A DNA stretch of 64,000 nucleotides from contig NW_026622997.1 in NCBI RefSeq assembly GCF_023065955.2, positions 5,256,001-5,320,000 of the forward strand, written 5' to 3'. How positions within the stretch are numbered: the first letter of the stretch is position 1; every line of letters begins with the position of its first letter. Source of the DNA: Ursus arctos. Taxonomy: Eukaryota > Chordata > Mammalia > Carnivora > Ursidae. Made by a program: the position numbers and the translations under genes. This document shows, in pieces, positions 50,020-62,100 of this stretch. The notes beneath the pieces were generated by a model, which was given only the letters and a program-made list of their open reading frames with translations, was not told the origin of the DNA and ran no database searches.

Positions 50020-51180
50020 ATTCAAAGTTTTTATTATGGAAAATTTCAAATATATCAAAAGTGGAGAGAACAGTATAATAAAGCATCATTTACTATAACC
50101 CGGAATTAACAATTATCAACTCATGGCCACTCTTATTTAATCTATAGCCTACTCTCTCCCTCTGTTCTCCATTGACACCTCACCCGGGATCTTTCTGTGG
50201 CAAATTCATTTTATCATATTATTTGTAAAGAGTGGATAATCACACACATTCAATAGACTATATTTTAGAGCAGTTTTGGTTCACAGCAAAACTGAGCAGG
50301 AAGTACAGATTTCCCATATATTCCCTGCCCCCACACATGCATAGCCCCCTGCATTGTCAACATCCCCACCATGTGGTGCATCTGTTACAGCCCATGGACC
50401 TGCATTGCCACATTATTATTACTCAAAGTCCGGAGTTTATACTAGGGTTCATTCTTCGTGCTGTATGATTTTAACAAACATATAAAGATATGTATCCCCC
50501 AGTACAGTATCACACAAAAGAGTTTCACTGCCTTAAAAACCCTCTGTGCTCTGCCTATTCATCCCCCCACTCCTCCCTCCAACCCCTGATATTTTTATTG
50601 TCTCTATAGTTTTCCCTTTTCCACAATGTTCACATAGTTGAAATTGTACAGAATGTAGCCTTTTCACTTGACTTTTCTTACTAATTTGCATTTAAGCTTC
50701 CTCCACGTCTTTTCATAGCTTGATATGTACTTTTTTTTTTTAGCACTGAATAATGTTTTCCTGAATGAATATACCATAGTTTATTTATCCATTTACCTAC
50801 TGAAAGGCATCTTGTTTGCTTCCAAGTGTTGGCAATCAGAAATAACTGTTGTATCTGAAGTCATCACCAAATCCATGGTCATCTAGATTTTTCTCTAGGA
50901 GTTTTATAGTAATGCATTTTATATTTAGGCCTGTGATCCATTTTGAGTTAATTTTGTAAAATTATTAGTAATGTCTAGATCCACTACTGTCCATGTGTTC
51001 AGTTTTCCAGCACCATTTATTGAAAAGCCTATCTTCTCTCCATTGTATTACTTTTGCTCCTCTGTCAAAGTTCAGTTGACTATATTTGTCTGGGTCTAGT
51101 TCTGGGCTATGTATTCTGTTCCATTATCTACTTGTGTATTCTTTTGGCAGTTTTGGTTACTGTAGCTTTACAGTGACATC
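50020..51180 (-). mobile_element. old L1M 3' UTR and ORF2 end, minus strand
   Basis: 'ttaacaattatcaactcatg', 'ttagagcagttttggttcac', 'tagcactgaataatgttttc' and 'ttttccagcaccatttattg' are reverse-strand L1M landmarks in order. Confidence 0.75.
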
Positions 51181-51259
51181 TTATATGACATGTTATCTAT
51201 CGTGTCATTTATAAAGAGTTAAAGGATAATGACTTTTGAAAATTATAACCATGTATCAT

Positions 51260-51600
51260 GACAACACATAAAATAGCAAAAATAATTCCTTAATATAATC
51301 AATATTGTTTAAATATTGTTAGAACAATAATGTTTAAAATTTTTCCAAATGTCTAATTTTCTAAAGACAATTTGCTGGTTCAACTCGGGATACAAATAAC
51401 ATCCATACAATGCAATTAGATACATCTTCTAAGTATCTTTTATTATGTAGAATGCCCTCTGGACTCTCCCTCTAATTTTCTCTGAAATTTTGTTACTGAA
51501 GAAATGGGGTTAATTACTTCCTGATAAATGATTTTGCTGATTATCCATTGATTATGTTATTCTATCCCCTGTATTTCCAATAAATTGTTAAGTAGATCTA
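51260..51600 (-). mobile_element. L1M 3' UTR relic, minus strand
   Basis: 'ggttcaactcgggatacaaa', 'acatcttctaagtatctttt' and 'tctgaaattttgttactg' resemble the L1MC-type 3' UTR also seen at 44930-45330. Confidence 0.5.
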
Positions 51601-52829
51601 GACATTCAAGTTTGACTTTTTGGCAAGAATACATGATTGGTGTGCTGTAAGACTGTTTCCAAGTATGGAATAAAAGCTTCTGCATGATAAGCTTGATTTG
51701 ATACCTTTAGCACCCAGGGATGGGGAACGCGGTCATCAGAATAGAAACCTCCTTTCAATGTTTAAAAAGTTGTAGTTAACAATATCTTAGGAGCAACAAA
51801 TCTGAAGCCCATGCAGATGTGAACAGTTTGGTGTTAAATGTCAAATAAAACAAATGAAAAATTAATCTGAAGTTTCAGCTATAGATGGGAGACTGAAACC
51901 ACACATCATTAACTTAAGCTCTAGCTAAAACCCTCTCTACATATGAAGAACTTTACTGTCATTTTATATTATTTGTGTGCATGCATGTGTGTATAATATG
52001 CTATATATAGGTATATATACACCATATGTATATTGCATACAAAACCATATGTTATGATAGTTAATAATATAGTTAAATGTACATACAAAGCACAAATCCA
52101 CAGAGTGAAAGAGATAAGGAGAGGAAATAACAGCTAGAAGAGTTTGAAAGCTGCCAAGTATATGGGTAAGTGGAAACTGACTGAGATCTAAACAAGTCAG
52201 ATCCTAAACTGGCAGTATGAAAGACAAATAGATGCAACCTACTTTACACTGCAAAATTCCCTAAAGGCTCAAGAATTTGTGGTATGAGAACTTCTGGAAG
52301 TGGGGATCAAGTCGGCGTTAAAACCAAATGATCAGTTTAAAGGCTGTTTAAGAAACAGCTACATGTTCCCAGGTCTTCCCTTCCTCCCCACATAGGTGGG
52401 AACACGCTCTCTAGCTTCCAGCTCCAGCAGATGAGAGCTGTTTTCTCTGGAGGGCAAATGCAGAAGGCTGTGTGTACATCCAGTTGAGAGCAGGCACTGT
52501 CCTGACCTCCAAGCCTTCTTCTTTCTCTTGATTTTCAGGATACTGAGAGTAGTTTATATGCTCTTGGCAGGAGACAAGAACAACTCTCTCTAGAAAATCT
52601 GACCAGTCCCAGAAAAACGACCTACATACAATAACATTAGAATGAAAAGGCCCATCCACCCATACTGGTTCAAGTTATTGAAGCTCATAGCTGATAAGCC
52701 CCATGCAGTCCATGGAACTTGCAATCCAATTCAGCTTTTTAGTGCTCCACCGCTAACTATGAATAAATATCCAAAGCTTGCTAGAAATTTGAGAAAAGCT
52801 TATGACATTTATTCTTATATATAAGAGAA
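51601..52829. other. no gene recognised
   Basis: A/T-rich unique sequence. An 82-codon minus frame at 52659-52411 and a 60-codon plus frame at 52642-52824 have no recognisable domain. Confidence 0.4.
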
Positions 52830-54290
52830 GAATAAAGAAATCTGGAGACTAGGAAAAAGAAAAAAAAAACAACTTCTAAAATAGTATAATTATCTCCAGA
52901 GATATAGGAAATCAACAGAACTATAAAAAAGAATATTCAGAGGAAAAAACTTCTTATAAATAAAAAACAACACAGCAGAAATGAAAAACCAAAAAAAAAA
53001 AAAAAAAAAAAAAAAGGTTGGACGACCTGAAACTAATAAAACACTGTATGTTAGCTACATGGGAATTAAAAAAAAAAAAAAGTTGGACAAATAAATGTGA
53101 GGAAGTGTCTAAGTAGAATAAAAGTCAAAAGATTTAAAAATTTTTAAAAAGGATCAGGATAGGAGATCCAAATACTAAAGATAAGGATAAAAACAGGGAC
53201 AAAAAGGGACTCCAATAAAAAATTTAAGAAAAATCCCCCAAATCTAAAGACATTAGGCTTACCATGATAAATAAAAGGGCATCATACTCAGAACAACATT
53301 ACGAACGTCCAAAAACCTGGGAAAAGAAGGAGATTCTACAAAAGATTCTATAAGCAGATATCAACAGACACTGGAGGACAACAGTGAAAAGGCTTCAGAA
53401 TTCTGGGGAAACAGGACTTCCAACCTAGAATTCTAAATCCAGCCAAGCTATCATAAAGATTTTCATCATATATTCAAGGTCTCAAAGAAGTTACCTCCCA
53501 TATACTCTTCTTCTAGAAAGTTACTGGAGGTTGAGTTCTATCAAGTGAGGGAGCAAATCAAGAAAGAGGATGTTGAGGGATACAAAAGCAGCTGATCCGG
53601 TACTAAAGAAGGGCAGAGAAACATTCTAGGACGACGATGATGACGGGCGGGAGACCCTAAGATGACAGGGGTGAGGCCGACCCAGAGGGCACCCAGTCTA
53701 GATGAAAGAAGGCTGAGAAGCTGTGGGTGAAACTGTTCAAGAAGATAAACTTAATGAAATATCTGTGTGTTTGAATAAAATACAAGTACGTTTTGCATAA
53801 CGGGCTGAGGAAGTTTTGGGATGAGAAAAAACTACATAGAATACACAAAAAGTACAAAAAGAACACTAGGAAAAGGATGCTAGTGTGTTACTGGCTTACC
53901 ACTGAAGGCATTTACATAAGTATAGTAACTTGAACAATGAATAATGATGCAACCAAAGCAAACATTCTGGGAGGAAAGGCTAGGGAAGTGTGCTTGTATG
54001 GCAGAGGCGATGAAAGAGAGCCAAGTTCTCATCTTCTGCTTTAAGAAGACAATAGAGACTAAGCAGAAGAAATAAAAAGTAACAATATAAACCTATTAAG
54101 TTAGAGACATTGAGGTAAATATCAGAAGAATCAGATCAGCTAAAAGAGTTGAAAGTGAACAGTTTTAGGAAGCAGGCAAAGGGGGAGGGAGGGTGTAGAG
54201 GGACCGTTCATTTGTACAACCAGCTCTGTGGAACCACTTGACTCTTTGTATATGTAGCTTAAAAATATACAAAGGTAATCTGACACATTT
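52830..54290 (+). mobile_element. HAL1/L1 ORF1-like relic, plus strand
   Basis: Text of the kind 'caacctagaattctaaatcc agccaagcta', preceded by 'aatctaaagacattaggctt', resembles the ORF1 region of L1/HAL1 elements. It is diverged, with no continuous frame. A minute L1 end (53024-53080) lies inside. Confidence 0.4.
53024..53080 (+). mobile_element. very short L1 3' end (about 57 bp)
   Basis: 'gacctgaaactaataaaaca', then 'ttagctacatgggaattaaa' and an A14 tail form the last 57 bp of a carnivore L1. Flanked by A-run plus gttggac on both sides (left 53017-53023, right from 53082). Confidence 0.8.
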
Positions 54291-54928
54291 ACTACTATAA
54301 CTTCATCAATAATGTTGAGTAAGTACTTCCTGAGGGCTTATTTGGTAACAACTGCTGGGCTAGAACCTGCAGTCACCACACCACCCAATGGCTACTGGCT
54401 GCAGCACATGGAGCTCCTTATGCCGTCCAAGGGCTCTGGGGGTCAGCTGAGGGCAGGGCACAGACACAGAGCAGAATGGAGGACAACTTCACGGCCATCC
54501 GACATTGGGTGCACACTCAGGTGAGGCCTGGTTCCAGGAGCCCCTATCATTTAGCTAGAGAAATTTACTAAGCATTTGAAAGGGAAAACTTTGGGAAAAA
54601 GAAAGGGGATAAATATTTGTAAGTCATTCTAACAGGAAAAGAAGCAAGGGCAGCAGGAAGTGATTGGACATCCAGGAAGAGAATTTAAAAAGAAAAGGAA
54701 GCTAAAAAAAAGTTTTCAAGACTGCTCCTTAGGAATTTCACTTTTGTGCTCTGGCCAGGATACTTTGTGATCTTCAAGAAAGAGATGGCTTTCTTGATAG
54801 CCCTTGTGGGCGAGTTAAGAGGAAGTTTCTCTGATTCCTTCCTTATCATTCTCTGGTCATTTATGATTTTCTAAATGTCAAGTCTAGCAACCACTTTCAT
54901 CTGTTGGACACATTTGCAACATATGACC
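54291..54928. other. no gene recognised
   Basis: Unrecognised sequence. A 70-codon plus frame at 54312-54524 has no domain. Confidence 0.4.
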
Positions 54929-54944
54929 TTGCCAACAATTTTTT

Positions 54945-55105
54945 TAAATAATATTTATTATATTATGTTAGTCACCATACAGTACATCCCTAGTTTTTGA
55001 TGTAAAGTTCCATGATTCATTACTTGCGTATAACACCCAGCGCACCATGCAATACGTGCCCTCCTTAATACCCATCACAGGCCTATCCCATTCCCCCACC
55101 CCCCC
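54945..55105 (-). mobile_element. L1 3' end (160 bp), minus strand, recent subfamily
   Basis: 'gttagtcaccatacagtaca', 'gatgtaaagttccatgattc', 'tgcaatacgtgccctcctta', ending in a C-rich run. Near-identical to the copy at 63647-63798. A diverged duplication (ccaacaattttttt and ccgacaatctcttt) flanks it. Confidence 0.9.
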
Positions 55106-55912
55106 CGACAATCTCTTTATTCCAACATGATTCTTGTTCTTTCCTTGATTTTTGTGACACGCCCCCTCACCCCATGACTCCATTCTTCTGGGGTTCTCCT
55201 CCTCTGTGATGAGTCCTTCTGTGGGCCTTCCTTGGCAGGTAGTGGTCTCGTAGTTGTCTTCTCAGGCATGTGTGCCTAGCTGAAGAGTTTGTAGGCAGAT
55301 GGGACAGAATATTCAAGAAAAACGTGATAGAAATAACAAGAACAATCACACCACTACGAACGATGACTGCAGCAACACAGCCAGTGGGACACCAGTCACG
55401 GTTATGATGCTGATGATGACAGTGTGGCCAGTGGCAATGTTAACTGTTGTCTAAGAGTTTATGGGTTAGACAGGAAAAAGGTATTTTGACATCCTATTGG
55501 CTTTTATTAGCCAAATTACCAGCAGGTAACCCAAAGACCCAAATCTTGTTTATAAAATATTTATTGTTATGTATTTATAACCTGGCCAGGTACAACAAGG
55601 CTCCAGTGATACATATGATAAAACTGAATATAAAGTGTGGGTGAACAGAAAATGACATCAACACACCAAAAACATGACTCTAATATATAAGAATATGCAT
55701 TCAATGCAAAGCTCAAATCATTAAAATTGCTATTCCAATTGAAGTATGTATATCAAATATTCAATATATCTTTTATGTTTTCATTTTATACATCCATATG
55801 AAAACCTTTATGAGAGTACTGCTAAAAAACATCTAATGACAAAAATGTATGCTGGTTTCAGTTTATAGTTAAGCATAATTATTTTAAGCACATATTAAGT
55901 AAAATACAGCTA
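55106..55912. other. no gene recognised
   Basis: Unique sequence; an A/T-rich half follows about 55540. No recognised element. Confidence 0.4.
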
Positions 55913-56098
55913 TGGGGTGCCTGGGTGGCTCTGCCTTCAGCTCAGGTCATGATCCCAGGGTCCTGGGATCCAGCCCCACATTGGGGTGCCTGGAGCTTGC
56001 TTCTCCCTCTGCCTCTGCCCCTTTCCCCCCGACTTGTGCTCTCTCTCTCTCTCACTCTCAAATAAATAAAAAATTAAAAAAAAAAGATTAAAAAGAAA
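55913..56098 (+). mobile_element. SINEC with internal deletion in the tRNA-like head
   Basis: Starts 'tggggtgcctgggtggctct', then jumps to 'gccttcagctcaggtcatga', lacking about 15 bp ('cagtcggttaagcat') of the tRNA-derived promoter region. The 16-bp duplication aagtaaaatacagcta at 55897-55912 and 56099-56114 is perfect. Confidence 0.95.
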
Positions 56099-56949
56099 AA
56101 GTAAAATACAGCTAACTTTACTTTAGAAACCTAATCTTGGTTTAAAAGCGTGTTGAAATTTACGGTAACTTTTCAGAAAACACGTAACATTCTTACACAA
56201 CTAACAGAATATCCTACAGCACGTGATCAAAACAGAACCACATCACCATCTTGTACCAAATCCAGAATTACATGTACCCTTTTCCATTGATCCCCCCTAA
56301 GAAAGCTACATGCAAGGACTGTAGACACAGGAGAGTGCCTCGGAAAGCTTGCCTACAGCAATGATGCTTGTCTTGCAATGCCAGAATGATTTCTAGAGCA
56401 TGCCACTTTTATGGCATGCTGATATAGAAAGTCTTAGTAAAACCAAATTATTCCTAATACATTTTTAGCACTGAAGGTGAGGCCGACTTTGCTAACTGAT
56501 GTGAAGCCAGGCTGACCACATTAATGTGGGGTGCTAAACCCAATGCTACCTGTGTGTGAAAGCACCTTTGAGTATCTTAATTCTTTTTCTTGGCTATGTT
56601 TTTGTAAATTTGCTCCAAGTCCTGGTTTATCTCTCAGCTTTCCTCTAATTTACATTATATTCAGCTTTCTCCTCTTAACCACTTAATTCTTCTGTACCTC
56701 AAGAAAGTCTTGAAATCCCCTTTCTTCCAAGAATTCCCCCTTGACTTGGGTATGGGGTTTTTGTGTGCCTACCCTTCATTCTCTGATCCATGAAAACACT
56801 TACTTTTCTGTATTTTGCTTAAGTTTTATTATCCTCTGGCACTTACGTGCTTCCCTGAGCTGTGTCACTGATGGAGGGACAGCAGAAAGCATGTTTGGCT
56901 GGGAGGAAGTACGGGCCATGGTTAATTTAGGGAGTGATGAAGCCAGACA

Positions 56950-57365
56950 ACTCTGAGTGACACAGCCTGCCCTGGTGGTCTTAAAGTCACTAACCTCTCT
57001 CTTGGGGCGCCTGGGTGGCGCAGTTGTCAATCATCTGCCCTCGGCTCAGGGCGTGATGCCAGCGTTCTGGGATTGAGCCCCACATCAGGCTCCTCTGCTG
57101 GGAGCCTGCTTCTTCCTCTCCCACTCCCCCTGCTTGTGTTCCCTCTCTCGCTGGCTGTCTCTGTCAAATAAATAAATAAAATCTTAAAAAAAAAAAAAAG
57201 TCACTAACCTCTCTCTTAAGCCCTGATTTCCTCATCTGTGAAATGGACATAATACCTTCTAGCTCATACGGTTGTCACAAGGCTATTGGGAGGCTAAACA
57301 AGATAATTTGGTGTAATGCCTAGCACATAGTAAGCCCCCAACAAATAGAGAATTAGTAGAATAGC
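56950..57365 (+). repeat. MIR, plus strand, interrupted by a SINEC
   Basis: MIR text 'cactaacctctctcttaagc', 'tgatttcctcatctgtgaaa' and 'gcctagcacatagtaagccc' resumes directly after the SINEC, and the left part ends at its duplication. Confidence 0.8.
57004..57196 (+). mobile_element. young SINEC, plus strand, perfect 21-bp duplication
   Basis: 'ggggcgcctgggtggcgcag' to AAATAAATAAAATCTTA13 or so. The target duplication beginning aaagtcactaacctctctct is identical over 21 bp at 56983-57003 and 57197-57217. It sits about 290 bp beyond the polyadenylation site of the minus-strand gene. Confidence 0.97.
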
Positions 57366-57482
57366 TGATAAATGCTTTCTGACAATGATTAGACAAATGT
57401 AAGGTAAATTAGAAAAGCTATATAGCTAATGAATATGTAGAAATAAAGACGCTTAGGGAAAAATGACAACTAAATACACCTT

Positions 57483-59015
57483 GTATTAAAGCACATTCTT
57501 TATTGGACGAATGCTCTGTAGTGTCTATTTAAGATAACACAAATATTCAGGACTGTAGATTTGTAATTTAGTTTATCATCATGTAAGACACAATAGTCAA
57601 CATGCTTTGGAGAGACAATATTCTGTATATTCCTTAATAATACGCTTTGTCAAGTACATTTGTAGAAATTAAACTTTCACTTCCAGTTACTATGATTTCC
57701 CCCATACACCAAATGAGCAAACATAACAACGACTTATTTTAAATATGGATACTGTATTCAGCTATACTGTATTCTAAAATTACTTGTATTAGTAAAGATA
57801 TTAATTTCAGCCTTAAAAAAGGAGATTCTGTGACATCCATAGAAAAATTTGAGAACCCTGACAGCCAATGGATAAGAGAATTACTGCTTTCTGAGCGAAT
57901 GGTATGATAAAGTTAGGTAGGGGAAGCTGCCTTTGAAAGAGGTCACGGCGCCCTGCACCTATTCTGGTAAGCCAAGTCAGCAGCGAATGTAGGACAAATG
58001 GCACGAGGTTCATCAGCAGTTCCTACTGCCTGGTAACAGAGGAGTGTCTCTGAATCTTCAGAAAACACAGACTCTGCCAGAGCAATGTTCTTTTAGCTAC
58101 TGAGCAAGATACTTCAAAGGGTAAGGAGCGGTGGAGAGAAAAGACATTGCCGGAGGGGCAGGAGTGAATGGTGGTGGGCAGGAGCGCCAGCTGCCACCCG
58201 GGGGCCTGGCTTGTTCTTTGGGAGGCACTGACAGCTGCAGCTCTTCCCACCACAGTAACAAATGGATCCTCGGGGGCAGGCAACGCATTGACATGAAAAG
58301 ACACATTAAATTAAGAGTGAGTGGGACAAAGAAAAGCTACACTGAAAGGTGCTTCATGTTTATTAGTTTGGTAAGAAATAAAAATTAGCCAGCAAGACAC
58401 AAAGTTAACTCATGGACATCTGGACCACAAATAATTTACCCCAAATATAACATTTCCTTAGGCAAACCGCAAAGTTTCTAAAAAGCCACTTGAATTAGGA
58501 GAGTTAGAGGTATTTGTATGAAATAAAGTTTTTAAGTAGAGATGTACAGTTTAGGACAGTTGAAGTTCGAAAGATGTCTGAATATAACTTTCCAAATCTT
58601 CTTACCGATCTCTCCATGTCTTTGAAGCTGCAGGCACTACAAGTCTAGTATACGAGACACTGAAGAACGCCTTAGTTACGTCACATGCCATCTCAAAGCA
58701 CTCCCTGTAAAAGTAGCTCTTCCTGCAGCATTCATCATGCAACATCTAGCTAAGAATATATATGCTTAAGGAATCTTGAAGACATTTAGGGCCTCATGTA
58801 ATAAAAATGACAAAACAAGTTATTGCTTGGGCATTTCAAACAAGGTCATTTTGGTTGAAATAAAACATATACGAACATCCTTCTAAGCTACTAATTTGGG
58901 GAAAAGAGAGAGAGTGCCAACCTAATGCTTTATATGCTAATGCCTTCAGGGCATTTAAAAAAGTGATAACAATTTGTTACTTGTTATCTTTAGAATGCCC
59001 TGTTTTGGATGGTAT
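57483..59015 (-). other. probable 3' untranslated region of the minus-strand gene
   Basis: About 1.53 kb follows the stop codon down to the polyadenylation signal at 57504-57499. I recognise no SINE, L1 or MIR inside it, whereas repeats begin again just beyond it (MIR/SINEC at 56950-57365). That contrast supports a retained 3' UTR. A second possible signal (AATAAA on the minus strand) lies at 58364-58359 and could give a shorter 3' UTR. The cleavage position is estimated, not observed. Confidence 0.55.
57499..57504 (-). terminator. polyadenylation signal AATAAA
   Basis: The plus strand reads tttatt, so the minus strand reads AATAAA. It is followed 20-35 nt downstream by a GT/T-rich stretch (ggtgtatttagttgtc), as expected for a cleavage/polyadenylation site. 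It lies 1.5 kb downstream of the TAA of the gene ending at 59016. An alternative proximal AATAAA is at 58364-58359. Confidence 0.5.
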
Positions 59016-59109
59016 TTATGTTTTCATCATAGTTGAAGAAGAAGCTTGGAAACAGGTGAGCTGCAAGTGCATGCTACTCTTGAACTTGTTCAGCAGCTCT
59101 TCCAGTAAC
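59016..59109 (-). other. coding part of the terminal exon, with stop codon
   Basis: The acceptor is gtttctcctccctgcag, a strong pyrimidine tract. The 94 coding nucleotides complete the lysine codon and give 30 more residues, [12 protein letters not shown] to STMMKT, then TAA at 59018-59016. The exon continues into the 3' UTR. Confidence 0.72.
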
Positions 59110-62100
59110 CTGCAGGGAGGAGAAACTACTTGACAACCTGGCAGAGTGAAGGCTGCCTAGCAACATAAGAAAACATGCAGGGGAGCCAACTGCCCAGCCC
59201 GAGCTTCTGCGTGTTGAAGTTATTTACTTATTGACTCTTAACTCAATAAAGAAGTCAATTAGTCAAAGAAGCTACTCAAAAGGAATATATACTTATATAC
59301 ATAATTATATATAAAAATCTCCCTCCTGTCTCCTTCCCCTAGATTAATTAGATTTCTTCCTAAAACACATTAATGCTTGGGCCTGCACTTTTTTAAATTC
59401 ACTTTTTAAAAATTAAAAAAATACTAAAATGTACTCTTTTTGGCATACAGTTCTATGAATACTGATAAACACAAATTAGCCACCTAATAACCCCCATAAT
59501 CGGGACAGAGAATAGTTCCATCACCCTCCAAATGCTCTTGTGTTGCCCTTTTGTGGTCACCTTTTTCCTTACCCTCTCCCCTTGGCAACTACTGGTCTAC
59601 TGTCTGGCTCCTCCTATTTTGCATTTTTGTTTTGAACAAATATTGGAGAGTGGTAAACTAAAGTGGTGAATTAAGCACCAGGAGAATCAAGGTCAGTTCT
59701 AACTCAGTGGGCAGATTATACTAGTACTTGATAACTCAACTGCTTTCTTTACTGGTTTGATGTATAATTTTAGGGCCAGAAAGGATCTTATAAGAGTTCA
59801 TTTGGTTCAGATGAAGCAACCAAGAAGTAGGCTTAACAATACTGGGGTCAAAAGATTGTTTCATGGGTTTAACAATGCTCAAAATTAGAACACCATCTCA
59901 TGTGACATTTTCCCAGCCTCACGTGTTCTCTCTGTTCTCTGACTTTCCATAACACTCACCTATGCAACATATCACAGAGCCCACACCACGGTTTTCATGT
60001 CTATACACTGAGCAGCCAAATGCAAAGGCAGGTGGACTTCAGCTATGATTAGTGAAGGAGCAAAGACCTACAATGTTTCCGCTACCTCAGCTGAGGGTAG
60101 GTTGAGCATTTATGAAATTTGCCTGGCCTACATTTTGCCTCCGGTCAGAATTTCCTGTTTTATGAGTAGCAAAGTTTAAACTCTGGCCAAGACCATTAAC
60201 ATAGTGTTAGTGAAACATACAATTTCATTATGTCATGCGGACAATTTTACTTTTTTTTACTACTTTATATTCTATAAAGCAAAAAATGTACATTGCTGGG
60301 CTACTCAAAGGAAAACATCAAGTCCTGCATTTTGCTGGCCTTTTTGTATTTATCTTAGTATTATCTTCTTAAAAATGTAGGACAATAACATAGTTCACTG
60401 AGTCAAAATAAACTTTCTTAAAATATTTTCTGTATTAGTCAGTTAAAACAAGAAAAGAACTAATTTCTAAACTGCCATAAACCCAGAGGAAAGGTTTTAC
60501 CTTATTCTGTCACTTTGGAGACAAGCCAGGTTCAGCCAACATAATGCACACTATCAAGGGCTATTAAGTAGTGCTCTTCCTAAAATCCAAATCATTATCT
60601 ACTCAAAAAGTACTTCTAGGTAACAAAACCTTGTTCGACACATCTTAACTGGCCCTCGAAAACAGCGTACAGAACTTACTTTTTATCCGCTCCGCTTGAA
60701 AGCTGAGGCAGGGCTTCCAAAGCCTGTTTAAAACTAGACCTGGAACACAGACAAGCAACATTTAGGTTGAAACATTTCGTATTTCTAAGGGGAATTGAGA
60801 GCATCATTAAAAATTCTTAAGCATGCCTTAAATATAAAGAAACCAGTATAAGTCAGTGAAGCATGTAGAAAAATGAGAAAAAGTAAAAGTGAAAAACAAT
60901 AGAAAAAGTAAAAGTAAAAGTGAGGCTACGGGGTATAGTTCCCAGGCGGAGGCCTTGTAGGAGTAGAGTCAGAAAAAACTCAACTAGGAAATGAAACAGA
61001 ACTTGAAAAGCTAAAAGAGAGACTGGTTTTGACAAAAGGATGCTACTCATGGTAAATAAGAGCTTAATGTGGACATGTTCAATTTTTAAAAATTTTCAAA
61101 ACAAAACTGAACTATTAAAGTAACTGGTAAGAAAGGAAGGAAATGAAGTAGAAATTGGGGTGATCTTGTCACAGATTACACAAATGGGGATATTTATAGT
61201 ATCGACACGCACAGGGTCTGATTTACAGCCAATACCTTATATTAATTAAATACAGTCTATAGGATTTAGTTATTATATTTAAAAGTTGTAGGATAAGTGG
61301 AGATTAACTGATTAATTTTAATTCAACATCCTTTCTTTTCATGAAAACCGAAAAAGGCATGAATTAAAAAAGTCCATCAATTTGGTATGCTTAACTTTTT
61401 AAAGTAGAAAGTACCAGAAAAGCTACTGAATCAAATAAAAAGCATTTTAGGGGAAATTATTTGGTAATAAGTTATACTGGTCACTAAGGAATAATTTTTA
61501 ACTTCTCTTCTTCTAACTTGTTGTCTAAGGGAAAGAAATAAACATAATTAATCTTGACCTTAAGGTAGTCTTTGATTTTGTATTGTAAAAACAGATCCTC
61601 ATCAGTGTACTAGCAACATACTTTTGGGCAATATTTCTCAAACTATGGGCAAATATCACAGCAACAAACAGACTACAAAGTCCCAAGAGGATTATAAAAA
61701 CTGGCAGCGCTGAAAGCTTCAGTTGTTCCTGGTTAGGGCAAGGGATAGGTTATAGCTTGTGGGCACACTTAGCTTCCCTTCCAATATGAAATTGACTTTC
61801 CTCTTTCCTGATGTAGAGAGGAGTCTCCACTGTTACCTCCACCATCATCTTAAAACTTTTCTCAAATAATCAAAAGAAATGAAATGCTATTATTCTTTAT
61901 TTTTACATTATGACAATAATGATGATCATGAAGATAATACCACCGATTATTTGTAGTGCATCAATAGTCTAGAAGGTAACTAGCATACTTTTTAATTTAA
62001 TTCCCCCAAAAGGTGGCCTAGGAAGTATTTTTCTTTCATAGATGAGGAACTTAGGCTCTGAAAGGTTAAATTAATAGGAATAAATACCTAGGTACTTACA

